DNA from: an uncultured Bacteroidaceae bacterium
GTDB lineage: Bacteria; Bacteroidota; Bacteroidia; Bacteroidales; Bacteroidaceae
Reading direction: 5' to 3'
DNA length: 5,947 nucleotides
Assembly: GCA_934364765.1 (NCBI GenBank)
Contig: CAKRMO010000079.1
Coordinates: 1 to 5,947, forward strand
Notes under the pieces: model-generated
The model's database searches: none
Told to the model about the DNA's origin: nothing
The model's input: the letters and a program-made list of their open reading frames with translations, nothing else
Program-made: the position numbers and the translations under genes
Shown here: positions 1 to 5,447 of the stretch, piece after piece
Layout of the letters: each line of letters opens with the position of its first letter
How positions within the stretch are numbered: position 1 is the first letter of the stretch

Positions 1-248
1 TGTTCGTTTTCCTTTGTGTTCACACTTCCTTCCCTCACAACCTCAACGCCCTTGTTCATCAGTTGCTGGACGGATTTGGGGAATGCCGGCTGCACGTTTT
101 GCGGGTGCTCCACGATGATGTGCACGGCAGTCTGCCCTCCAATCAGGATTTCTGCGGAGTCGATTGTGGCGGTAACCTTTACCTGTGCCTTTGCCGTGAA
201 CACCGCAGCCAGAAGCGTCAATGCGAGTATATGCGCTTTTTTTGCCAT
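1..248 (-). CDS. Secreted BatD-like protein of the bat operon (partial, N-terminal 82 residues)
   Basis: This reading frame starts with ATG at 248 and runs off the left edge with no stop, so only the first 82 residues are visible. The N-terminus is a typical signal peptide: basic MAKKAH, hydrophobic core ILALTLLAAVFTA, then AKAQ as a plausible signal peptidase I site near residue 21. The mature part begins VKVTATIDSAEILIGGQ, a beta-rich opening like the N-termini of BatD-type periplasmic or membrane-anchored proteins. It starts 17 bases after the DUF58 stop, so it is the third gene of the moxR operon. In Bacteroidota this slot is commonly held by an exported protein of unknown function before batA and batB. 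No Shine-Dalgarno is present, only an A-rich stretch (CTAAAAATGG), normal for this phylum. The signal peptide is clear. The BatD-like label rests on context and the short visible beta-rich segment, so it is tentative. Confidence 0.8.
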   Translation of the reverse strand, partial: MAKKAHILALTLLAAVFTAKAQVKVTATIDSAEILIGGQTAVHIIVEHPQNVQPAFPKSVQQLMNKGVEVVREGSVNTKENE

Positions 249-265
249 TTTTAGAGTTTGCCTTG

Positions 266-1144
266 TTATGATACGGCTGTTTTTGTGTTGAACAGCTGCA
301 TAAGTTTCTTTACGTAGTTCCCGTCGGTGGGTATTGCAACGTTTCTCACTCCCGCCTTGGTGAATTGCAGGTGCAGTGCGTCTTCGCGCTCCTGCCATGC
401 GCGGCGGTGCTGGTTGCGCACGCGCTTGCTCGAGGTGTCAACATATTCAATGTGGCCTGTCTCTGCATCGCGGAATTCTATTATTCCCACGTCGGGAAGC
501 TCCTTCATTCTGATGTCATACACCTCTATGGCGTTGAGGTCATAACGGTGTCCCGCAATCTTCAGCTTGTCTGTGAGGTCGTGGCGGTCTATGAAGTCGC
601 TTATCACGAACGCGGCGCACTGCCTTCTTTGTATTTTCATCATAAACTCCAACGCCTCCGAAATGTCGGTTTTCTTTCCCTGCGGAGTGAACGTGAGCAG
701 TTCGCGGATTATGTACAGTATGTGCTTGCGCCCTTTCTGCGGCGGGATGTATTTCTCCACCTTGTCGCTGAAAAAGATTACGCCAATCTTGTCGTTGTTC
801 TGTATGGCGGAAAACGACAGCGTGGCGGCGATTTCGGTGATTAGTTCCCTTTTGGTGCGCATTCTCGTGCCGAAATCCACGGAGCCCGACACGTCTATAA
901 GGAGCATCACGGTAAGTTCTCGCTCCTCCTCATACACTTTTACGTATGGGCGGTTGAAGCGTGCCGTAACGTTCCAGTCGATGTCGCGCACGTCATCGCC
1001 ATACTGGTATTCCCTCACTTCGGAGAAGCTCATGCCCTTGCCCTTGAATGCCGAATGGTATTCGCCGGCAAATATGTTGCTGCTCAGCCGGCGCGATTTT
1101 ATTTCAATGCGCCTTACGCGGCGCAGAAGTTCCGTGGTGTCCAT
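266..1144 (-). CDS. DUF58 domain protein with vWA-like MIDAS motif
   Basis: A complete 292-residue protein of the DUF58 family, partner of MoxR ATPases. The family signature is at residues 43-63 (VREYQYGDD, then RDIDWNVTAR). A von Willebrand factor A-like half follows. The MIDAS metal-binding motif DVSGS is at 84-88, the conserved threonine lies in GKKTDISEAL near 159, and a further acidic strand end ISDFID is at 181-186. There is no signal peptide or convincing membrane span, so it is probably cytoplasmic or peripheral at the inner membrane; the length is normal for the compact form. The family is thought to bind a protein partner through Mg2+ and be remodelled by MoxR; its molecular target is unknown. 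It lies 23 bases downstream of moxR and 17 bases before the next gene, so it is translated from the same message. The start at MDTTELLRRV fits homologues, which begin a few residues before the basic RRIEIKSRRL helix. Confidence 0.95.
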   Translation of the reverse strand: MDTTELLRRVRRIEIKSRRLSSNIFAGEYHSAFKGKGMSFSEVREYQYGDDVRDIDWNVTARFNRPYVKVYEEERELTVMLLIDVSGSVDFGTRMRTKRELITEIAATLSFSAIQNNDKIGVIFFSDKVEKYIPPQKGRKHILYIIRELLTFTPQGKKTDISEALEFMMKIQRRQCAAFVISDFIDRHDLTDKLKIAGHRYDLNAIEVYDIRMKELPDVGIIEFRDAETGHIEYVDTSSKRVRNQHRRAWQEREDALHLQFTKAGVRNVAIPTDGNYVKKLMQLFNTKTAVS

Positions 1145-1167
1145 AATGAAAGTTCCCGGTATGGTTC

Positions 1168-2166
1168 TTAGGGTACGGCAACCTTGTTTATGATTTCGTC
1201 GATTATGTTGTCGCTTGTTATGTTTGCCGCCTCGGCCTCATACGAAAGCCCTATCCTGTGGCGCAGCACGTCGTGGGCCACGGCGCGTATGTCCTCGGGT
1301 ATCACGTAGCCCCTGCGCTTCAGGAATGCGTATGCGCGGCTTGCGTATGCAAGGTTTATGGATGCTCGCGGGCTGCCGCCGAAGGATATGTAGTCTTTCA
1401 TGTCCTCCAACTTGTAGCGTTCGGGATAGCGTGTGGCGAACACAATGTCGGCAATGTACTGCTCTATCTTTTCGTCAAGGTAAATGTCCTTCACCACCTC
1501 GCGTGCGTGCATAATCTTGTCAGCCCCCACAACGGCCTTTATTTCCTCAGGCTTCTTCTCGTCGAGCTTCGCGCGTATAATGGCCTTTTCCTCCTCAATG
1601 GTGGGGTAGTCTATTATCACCTTCATCATGAATCGGTCGGTCTGCGCTTCTGGCAGGTTGTATGTGCCTTCCTGCTCAATGGGGTTCTCGGTGGCGAGCA
1701 CGAGGAACGGCTCGGGCAGGGGGAATGTCTCGCCGCCTATTGTTACCTGCCTTTCCTGCATGGCTTCGAGTAGTGCGCTCTGCACCTTTGCCGGGGCGCG
1801 GTTTATTTCGTCGGCAAGTATGAAGTTGGCGAAAACAGGGCCTTGCTTCACCACGAAGGTCTCCGTCTTCTGGCTGTAGATCAAAGTGCCTATGATGTCG
1901 GCGGGCAGAAGGTCGGGGGTGAACTGCACGCGGTTGAATTTGGCGTCAATCAGCGAGGCGAGAGTTTTTATGGCGAGTGTCTTGGCAAGTCCCGGCACGC
2001 CTTCGAGCAGGATGTGCCCGTTTGACAGAAGCCCGACAAGCAGTGAGTCAACCAGATGTTTCTGTCCCACAATGGTGCGCCCCATGCCGGCGGTGAGGTC
2101 GGTTATGAAGCCGCTTTCTATTTCTATTTGCTTGTTCAGGGCGCGGATGTCGATATTGCTGTTCAT
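1168..2166 (-). CDS. moxR: MoxR-family AAA+ ATPase
   Basis: A complete 332-residue AAA+ ATPase of the MoxR class, a chaperone-like family that acts on vWA-domain proteins. Visible motifs, in order: Walker A GVPGLAKT (56-63, the A-K-T variant typical of MoxR), Walker B FILADE (115-120), sensor 1 in LATEN (157-161), arginine finger in EAQTDRF (R178), and sensor 2 in GGSPRASI (R268) in the C-terminal lid. All catalytic residues are present and the length is standard. It is the first gene of an operon with the DUF58 protein (23 bases downstream) and the secreted BatD-like protein. This order matches the start of the bat aerotolerance cluster of Bacteroides. The start MNSNIDIRAL is supported by a promoter -7 box about 30 bases upstream and by the short N-terminal helix usual before the first conserved block (GMGRTIVGQKHLVD). 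The family is certain; the physiological role in this organism is inferred. Confidence 0.97.
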   Translation of the reverse strand: MNSNIDIRALNKQIEIESGFITDLTAGMGRTIVGQKHLVDSLLVGLLSNGHILLEGVPGLAKTLAIKTLASLIDAKFNRVQFTPDLLPADIIGTLIYSQKTETFVVKQGPVFANFILADEINRAPAKVQSALLEAMQERQVTIGGETFPLPEPFLVLATENPIEQEGTYNLPEAQTDRFMMKVIIDYPTIEEEKAIIRAKLDEKKPEEIKAVVGADKIMHAREVVKDIYLDEKIEQYIADIVFATRYPERYKLEDMKDYISFGGSPRASINLAYASRAYAFLKRRGYVIPEDIRAVAHDVLRHRIGLSYEAEAANITSDNIIDEIINKVAVP

Positions 2167-2197
2167 ATACTTGTATGTAGTTGGTTTCTTGCGTATG

Positions 2198-2205
2198 CAA
2201 AAATA
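2198..2205 (-). promoter_or_regulatory. Promoter -7 box for the moxR operon
   Basis: On the minus strand this reads TATTTTTG, a full match to the Bacteroidota -7 consensus TAnnTTTG. It would start transcription near 2190-2194, giving a leader of about 25 bases before the moxR ATG at 2166. I see no TTTG at the expected -33 distance (around 2225-2228), so the upstream half is weak or absent. The surrounding stretch is strongly AT-rich. Confidence 0.5.
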
Positions 2206-2239
2206 TAATTATCTTTTTTATTATGGCGGCTAAGTGTAT

Positions 2240-2274
2240 TAAAAAAGAGAAAAAGAACACTATAAACGCAGTGT
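2240..2274 (-). terminator. Probable intrinsic terminator after the CDF transporter gene
   Basis: On the minus strand, ACACT (2274-2270) is followed after eight bases by AGTGT (2261-2257), a perfect five-base-pair stem that can gain a G-U pair inside. It runs directly into a pyrimidine tract dominated by T (TCTTTTTCTCTTTTTT, about 2255-2240). It begins 16 bases after the transporter stop codon and lies before the moxR promoter, which is where a terminator separating the two units would be expected. The short, not very GC-rich stem lowers confidence. Confidence 0.5.
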
Positions 2275-2289
2275 GCCGCCATGGCGTGT

Positions 2290-3426
2290 TCAGTCGCAGT
2301 AGTCGGGGTCGGTGTTCACGAGGAACTTGTATTGCGGGTGGGATGCGCCGAGCTCCTCGCCGAGTGTGCGGCTGAAGGCTTTGCGGTCTTTCACCGAGAA
2401 GTCGGTTACCACGTCGAACGAAACCGTTTTGTTCTCCTCGTCGATGATGAATCCGTGAAGCTGCATCGCCCCCTTGCGCCCCATGACTGTCTTGCGCACG
2501 CTTTCCTGCAACGCCGCGTGCTCCGCACAGTCGTCGTGCGCGTATATGCCCACGGCAAGGTATATTCCGAAGTTTTCGGATATGTCGCGCTGTATTTTCA
2601 GCGTCAGCAGGTGCAGCTCTTTTGCTGTCATTTGTCCGGGAACCTCTATGTTGACCGAACCAACAATGCTGTCAGGGCCGTAGTTGTTGAGTATGAGGTC
2701 GTATGCCCCATACACCCCTTCGTGCGACATTACTTGTCTTTTCAGCCGCTTCGACAGCTTGCTGTCGGCCCTGTGTCCCAGAAGGTCGTTTGAGGTGTCC
2801 TTCAGTATGCCCGCCCCGGCTTTGACAAGTATTAGCGAAATGGCAGCCCCGAACCAGCCGTCAAGGTCTATGTCCCACACCATGAGCAGCAGGGCGGAGA
2901 CTATGGTGGCGAATGTTATTATTGCGTCGAACAGGTTTTCCGTGCCCGAGCCGTTCAGCGAGTCGGAGTTCTCGCGCTTTCCCACGCGCATAGTGTATAT
3001 TCCGAGCCACAGTTTGGCTATCACGCCCGTTGCCATTACAAGCAGCATGGGGGCGGTGTAGTGCGTGGCGGTGGGGTATATGATTTTCTCCACCGCGCTT
3101 ACAAACGACACCGCCCCAACGCCCACGATTATCGCCGCAATGACGAACGCGCTTACGTATTCTATCCTGCCGTGCCCGAAGGGGTGGAATTTGTCGGCGG
3201 GCTTCATGGCGAGCTTTGTGCCGCCCACGGCAATGATGGACGACACGGCGTCGCTGAGGTTGTTGACGGCATCGAGCAGAATGGCTATCGACCCGGAGGC
3301 AAGCCCTATCACGCCCTTGAACAGGGCGTACACAAAGTTCACCACAATGCCCCATATCCCTACGCGGACAATCTGCTTCTCGCGTGAGCCGTGTTTTGGC
3401 TTATGTCTTATGTCGCAGTTTCCCAT
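2290..3426 (-). CDS. Cation diffusion facilitator (CDF) family metal transporter
   Basis: A complete 378-residue inner-membrane transporter that should export divalent metal ions (Zn, Mn, Fe or similar) in exchange for protons. Six membrane segments are visible at roughly 22-41, 46-69, 90-112, 125-143, 164-184 and 190-206. The family hallmark HPFGHGRIEY (81-90) sits between segments 2 and 3. In segment 2 the metal site reads LLDAVNNLSDA, which by alignment gives N55 and D59. In segment 5, TENLFDA gives E163 and D167. Neither half has the His common in Zn transporters, which argues against a classic Zn-only pump, but the substrate cannot be fixed. The cytoplasmic C-terminal dimerisation domain covers about 225-300. 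A further tail of about 75 residues makes the protein longer than the roughly 300 residues of classic members. The N-terminus (MGNCDIRHKPKHGSREKQI) is a short hydrophilic lead before segment 1. It is a separate unit from moxR, with its own promoter and probable terminator. Confidence 0.93.
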   Translation of the reverse strand: MGNCDIRHKPKHGSREKQIVRVGIWGIVVNFVYALFKGVIGLASGSIAILLDAVNNLSDAVSSIIAVGGTKLAMKPADKFHPFGHGRIEYVSAFVIAAIIVGVGAVSFVSAVEKIIYPTATHYTAPMLLVMATGVIAKLWLGIYTMRVGKRENSDSLNGSGTENLFDAIITFATIVSALLLMVWDIDLDGWFGAAISLILVKAGAGILKDTSNDLLGHRADSKLSKRLKRQVMSHEGVYGAYDLILNNYGPDSIVGSVNIEVPGQMTAKELHLLTLKIQRDISENFGIYLAVGIYAHDDCAEHAALQESVRKTVMGRKGAMQLHGFIIDEENKTVSFDVVTDFSVKDRKAFSRTLGEELGASHPQYKFLVNTDPDYCD

Positions 3427-3433
3427 ACGTTTG

Positions 3434-3464
3434 CAAAAATAGTCATTTCCGTCCTTATGGCAAT
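3434..3464 (-). promoter_or_regulatory. Promoter of the CDF transporter gene
   Basis: On the minus strand, ATTG (3464-3461, three of four matches to the -33 TTTG) is followed after 19 bases by TATTTTTG (3441-3434), a full match to the -7 consensus TAnnTTTG. The predicted transcription start falls near 3430, only a few bases before the ATG at 3426, so the message would be nearly leaderless if this is the main promoter. The spacing equals that of the two best promoters in this window. Confidence 0.55.
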
Positions 3465-3503
3465 GCCTGTGGAGGTGGTGCGTGTGGTGTGCCGGGTTGG
3501 TAA

Positions 3504-3569
3504 GTGTGTTTCACACATTTAGAATGGGGAAACGCTGGGTTTCGTTAGGAAAGTGCTAAACCGTTAGCA
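3504..3569. repeat. Three consecutive small inverted repeats about 26 bases apart
   Basis: Three perfect short palindromic stems follow one another: GTGTG-TTT-CACAC (3504-3516), GAAAC-5-GTTTC (3529-3543) and TGCTAA-ACCG-TTAGCA (3554-3569). Their centres are at about 3510, 3536 and 3561.5, so the spacing is nearly constant. None is followed by a T tract on either strand, so they do not look like terminators. A fourth, wider stem, GTTGCT (3607-3612) with AGCAAC (3631-3636), follows. Stems of five or six pairs can arise by chance, so function is unproven. Confidence 0.35.
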
Positions 3570-3650
3570 AACAGTCTTTTGTGTAAAAGATGATGCAGGA
3601 GTGTAAGTTGCTGTTTGTCATGTGTTTGCAAGCAACGGAAAAAAGTCTGT

Positions 3651-3700
3651 TGTAGTTTGAATTATATCAGATGTAATTTTTTCTACGTCCTATGTAGTTT
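3651..3700. repeat. Loose 21-base periodic motif TGTArTTT
   Basis: TGTAGTTT at 3651, TGTAATTT at 3672 and TGTAGTTT at 3693 start exactly 21 bases apart, two turns of B-DNA. A weaker TGTATGTTTT follows at 3711. Between copies only a TC near position 17-18 of each unit is kept. The pattern could be an array of protein-binding sites on one helix face, but the T-rich background makes chance recurrence quite possible. Confidence 0.25.
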
Positions 3701-3845
3701 TTGCGTTTTCTGTATGTTTTTTTTCACGTCTCTAAAATCATTTATGTAAATCGGGAAATCGTTTTTTTTGTTTCGCTGTAGCGGCAATTTTCTTGTACTG
3801 AAAATATCTGTGAATAATGGTGGCAATTGTTTCTTCGCAAAACAT

Positions 3846-3876
3846 TTTGGCGTTCCGATTTAATGTTTTACATTTG
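3846..3876 (+). promoter_or_regulatory. Promoter of the toxin-antitoxin operon
   Basis: TTTG (3846-3849), then 19 bases, then TACATTTG (3869-3876): a complete match to the Bacteroidota -33/-7 consensus. The expected start of transcription is near 3880, some 16 bases before the first possible antitoxin ATG (3897) and about 28 before the second (3909). This is one of the two best promoters in the window and fixes the direction and first gene of the module. Confidence 0.75.
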
Positions 3877-3877
3877 C

Positions 3878-3889
3878 AATTGTACAATT
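3878..3889. promoter_or_regulatory. Perfect 12-base palindrome, candidate autoregulatory operator
   Basis: AATTGTACAATT is its own reverse complement and starts two bases after the -7 box, over the expected transcription start. A dimeric repressor bound here would block initiation, which is how many type II antitoxins control their own operons. The half-site is repeated upstream: GCAATTGT occurs at 3823-3830 and again at 3876-3883, 53 bases apart. The palindrome is seen directly; its use as an operator is inferred from position. Confidence 0.5.
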
Positions 3890-3896
3890 CTTTTCA

Positions 3897-4154
3897 ATGC
3901 GCACCCGTATGGACATTGCACTCAATACAACCGACAACTATTGGAACTTGCTGAAAAACCTCAACAAGGAGGCAAAACTTGAACTTATAGCCAAACTCAG
4001 CAACTCGCTTTTGATAAAAGCAAAAAAGCGGTCTGTTTCCGCATCGCAGTTTTACGGAGTGTGGAGCGATGCAGATTTCAAAATGAGTTCTGATGAGTTG
4101 GCTGACAAAATAAAGGAAGACAGGAAATTCAAGGATAACGTAGTGGCGTTCTGA
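3897..4154 (+). CDS. Putative antitoxin of a VapBC-like toxin-antitoxin module
   Basis: A small protein of 85 residues from the ATG at 3897, or 81 from the in-frame ATG at 3909. The second start (MDIALNTTDNYW) looks at least as natural, since the first adds only MRTR. The N-terminal half (NLLKNLNKEAKLELIAKLSN) is predicted helical and amphipathic, followed by a basic patch LIKAKKRS. The C-terminal half is acidic and helical (SSDELADKIKEDRKFKDNVVAF) and ends in an aromatic residue, as expected for a flexible tail that wraps a toxin. No clear AbrB, ribbon-helix-helix, Phd or HTH DNA-binding motif is visible, so it cannot be placed in a standard VapB class. The antitoxin role is inferred from order (small gene first), the 13-base gap to a PIN toxin, and shared low GC (about 42% by hand count over 3901-4140). 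It would neutralise the toxin and may repress its own promoter. Confidence 0.75.
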   Translation: MRTRMDIALNTTDNYWNLLKNLNKEAKLELIAKLSNSLLIKAKKRSVSASQFYGVWSDADFKMSSDELADKIKEDRKFKDNVVAF

Positions 4155-4167
4155 TAATTCGAAAAGC

Positions 4168-4584
4168 ATGAAGAAAGGCTGTCTTTTGGATACCAATGTC
4201 TGCGTCCATCTGTTGAGGGGAAAATATGGCGTGGACAGGATGATAGACGAGGTTGGCTTTGAAAATTGCTACATTTCTGTAATTACGGTGGCGGAACTGA
4301 AATATGGTTCTGAGTTGGGCAGGCAAATGGGTTATCATGGCAAGGATGAACATTTGTCTGAGTTCTTGTCTGCAATCAATATACTTCCCATTATTGACGT
4401 TCTTGACCTGTTCGCATCGGAGAAAGCGCGTTTGCGCCTTGCCGGCACGCCGACTGACGATAATTTCGACTTGCTGATAGGATGTACGTCTGTGTGCTAT
4501 GGTCTGACAATGATAACGGAGAATATCAGGGACTTTAAGAACATCGAAAATATCAAGATAGAAAACTGGATAAAGAGAAAATGA
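4168..4584 (+). CDS. vapC: PIN-domain ribonuclease toxin, VapC-like
   Basis: A complete 138-residue single-domain PIN protein, the usual length for VapC toxins. The Mg2+-binding acidic residues are all in place: D8 in LLDTNV, E43 in ITVAELKYG, D101 in NFDLLIGCTS, and the N119/D122 pair in ITENIRDF. The protein is therefore expected to be an active endoribonuclease; VapC relatives cut tRNA or rRNA and stop translation when freed from the antitoxin. It starts 13 bases after the putative antitoxin stop and shares its promoter. There is no signal peptide or membrane segment, so it acts in the cytoplasm. Its codon use and GC are more AT-rich than the flanking core genes, in keeping with horizontal acquisition. 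The PIN fold is secure, while the RNA target cannot be told from sequence. Confidence 0.93.
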   Translation: MKKGCLLDTNVCVHLLRGKYGVDRMIDEVGFENCYISVITVAELKYGSELGRQMGYHGKDEHLSEFLSAINILPIIDVLDLFASEKARLRLAGTPTDDNFDLLIGCTSVCYGLTMITENIRDFKNIENIKIENWIKRK

Positions 4585-4625
4585 ACAGGAATATACGTCT
4601 TGTGCAGTTATCTGTTCTTTGTTAT
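4583..4625 (+). terminator. Weak candidate terminator after the toxin gene
   Basis: GAACAG (4583-4588, overlapping the toxin stop codon) pairs perfectly with CTGTTC (4612-4617), followed by a T-rich tail (TTTGTTATATTTTC). The 23-base loop is long and the stem only six pairs, so it would be an inefficient terminator. It is the only candidate between the toxin and the next promoter. Confidence 0.25.
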
Positions 4626-4703
4626 ATTTTCTTATACTTCAACTATGTGGGGCGTGTGCGCTGATTATGCCGGCAAAAAGCGGAAAAATTCGGCGGATTT
4701 TGC

Positions 4704-4711
4704 TATCTTTG
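4704..4711 (+). promoter_or_regulatory. Promoter -7 box upstream of the 213-residue gene
   Basis: TATCTTTG matches the -7 consensus TAnnTTTG. Transcription would begin near 4715, giving a leader of about 27 bases before the ATG at 4742. At 19-21 bases upstream there is no TTTG, so the -33 half is missing or degenerate. The location at the end of an otherwise empty 157-base gap supports it. Confidence 0.5.
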
Positions 4712-4741
4712 CATAATTAAGAAAATCTATAAACAACAGAA

Positions 4742-5383
4742 ATGGGCTTACTATCAAATATTTTCAGGAAAAAAGCACAGGATTCCGAGGGGCGCGTAGG
4801 AGGCATAGAGGATTTCATGACCCTGATAAGGGTTTATTTCCAGGCTTCAATGGCAGCCAACATAGGGATAACCAACATTTCAATGCTTCCCGACCTCAGG
4901 GTGTTCAAGCAGACGCTCCATGTGGCCACGGTAAACAACAGGCTCGGGCTTGGGGAGAAGACAAAGTGCAGGAAGATGCTCGGGGAAATCTACGGAATGC
5001 CCGATTCGTTCTTCCATGAGATAGACGCGAGCGTGAAGACACGCTGCCGCAAGGTGAACGACGTTACAAACTATCTCTACCAGTTCCAGGGCTTCTCGCA
5101 GGACCTGCTCATGCTAATGGGCAATGTGATGAAGTGGAAGTTCCGTATGCCGTCGTTTTTCAAGAAGACAATCCGCGCCGTTATAGAAAGGTCGGTGAAC
5201 GATGTGCTTACCAAGAACGACTGGAAGGACGCGGGGGTTATGAGGACGTGCGCCGGGATAAGGAAATACCGCCAGAACCTCGGCTATTCGCCGCAGTGGA
5301 TGACGGAGTATGTGTACCACCTCGTGATGCTTGCCAAGAAGGAGCCGCGGCCAAAGGATGTTCCCGATGACGACAAAAAATGA
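4742..5383 (+). CDS. Uncharacterised conserved-looking cytoplasmic protein (213 residues)
   Basis: I do not recognise a named family. The protein has no signal peptide and no clear membrane span. It starts MGLLSNIFRKK, a short hydrophobic-then-basic lead that could attach to a membrane surface. The body is rich in predicted helix and has many basic residues (KTKCRKML near 73-80, KTRCRKVND near 99-107, KWKFRMPSFFKK near 131-142). Aromatic and methionine-rich stretches such as NYLYQFQGFSQDLLMLMGNVM (110-130) could be buried helices. The tail is charged (KKEPRPKDVPDDDKK). Three cysteines are scattered (C76, C102, C170) and do not form a zinc-ribbon pattern. GC and codon use match the core genes rather than the toxin-antitoxin pair, so it is probably native. 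The next gene has its own promoter 65 bases downstream, so cotranscription with zapA is possible but not required. Start chosen for its promoter and A-rich leader. Confidence 0.88.
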   Translation: MGLLSNIFRKKAQDSEGRVGGIEDFMTLIRVYFQASMAANIGITNISMLPDLRVFKQTLHVATVNNRLGLGEKTKCRKMLGEIYGMPDSFFHEIDASVKTRCRKVNDVTNYLYQFQGFSQDLLMLMGNVMKWKFRMPSFFKKTIRAVIERSVNDVLTKNDWKDAGVMRTCAGIRKYRQNLGYSPQWMTEYVYHLVMLAKKEPRPKDVPDDDKK

Positions 5384-5392
5384 CACGATTGT

Positions 5393-5423
5393 TTTGCGGA
5401 AAGGCGCGAAATAGATAAATTTG
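5393..5423 (+). promoter_or_regulatory. Promoter of the coiled-coil gene and zapA
   Basis: TTTG (5393-5396), 19 bases, TAAATTTG (5416-5423): a complete match to the Bacteroidota promoter with the same spacing as the toxin-antitoxin promoter. It starts 10 bases after the preceding stop codon. Transcription would begin near 5427, about 20 bases before the ATG at 5448. Because the -7 box covers the alternative TTG codon at 5421, it also rules out translation starting there. Confidence 0.75.
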
Positions 5424-5447
5424 CATAAAGCGACACTGCGGAAGGCG

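Larger units (their letters stand above)
3465..3845. other. AT-rich gene-free region between the transporter and the toxin-antitoxin module
   Basis: Together with its flanking promoters this is a 470-base gap (3427-3896) with no credible gene on either strand. The left part (3465-3640) holds four small inverted repeats. The middle (3651-3720) has T-rich repeats spaced 21 bases apart. The right part is T-rich with several homopolymer runs of seven to eight T. Short frames exist, for example a 35-codon one on the minus strand at 3738-3845, but none has promoter or family support. No tRNA, rRNA or CRISPR pattern is seen. It could be regulatory DNA, an unrecognised small RNA, or a decayed insertion border left when the toxin-antitoxin genes arrived. 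Confidence 0.6.

Noticed and set aside
567..1193. 208-codon open frame on the plus strand opposite the DUF58 gene
   Set aside because: It is antisense to a protein with clear family motifs, and its translation is low in recognisable domain structure and rich in Ser and Arg, as expected for a shadow frame in a GC-biased gene.
2281..2793. 170-codon plus-strand frame opposite the CDF transporter
   Set aside because: It lies wholly antisense to a gene with strong family motifs, has no promoter, and encodes no recognisable protein.
3504..3516. GTGTG-TTT-CACAC hairpin as a terminator
   Set aside because: No T tract follows on either strand and there is no gene ending nearby; kept only as one of the small inverted repeats.
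3738..3845. 35-codon minus-strand frame (starts MFCEETIATIIHRYF)
   Set aside because: It has no upstream promoter match, and frames of this length are expected by chance. It overlaps the regulatory region of the toxin-antitoxin operon.
3465..3845. CRISPR array, tRNA or insertion sequence in the gene-free region
   Set aside because: No repeated 25-40 base units with spacers, no tRNA cloverleaf arms or T-loop sequence, and no transposase remnant or paired terminal inverted repeats were found by eye.
5421..5447. Upstream TTG start for the coiled-coil gene
   Set aside because: The TTG is part of the -7 promoter box, so it would not be within the transcript; ATG at 5448 fits the expected start and leader.
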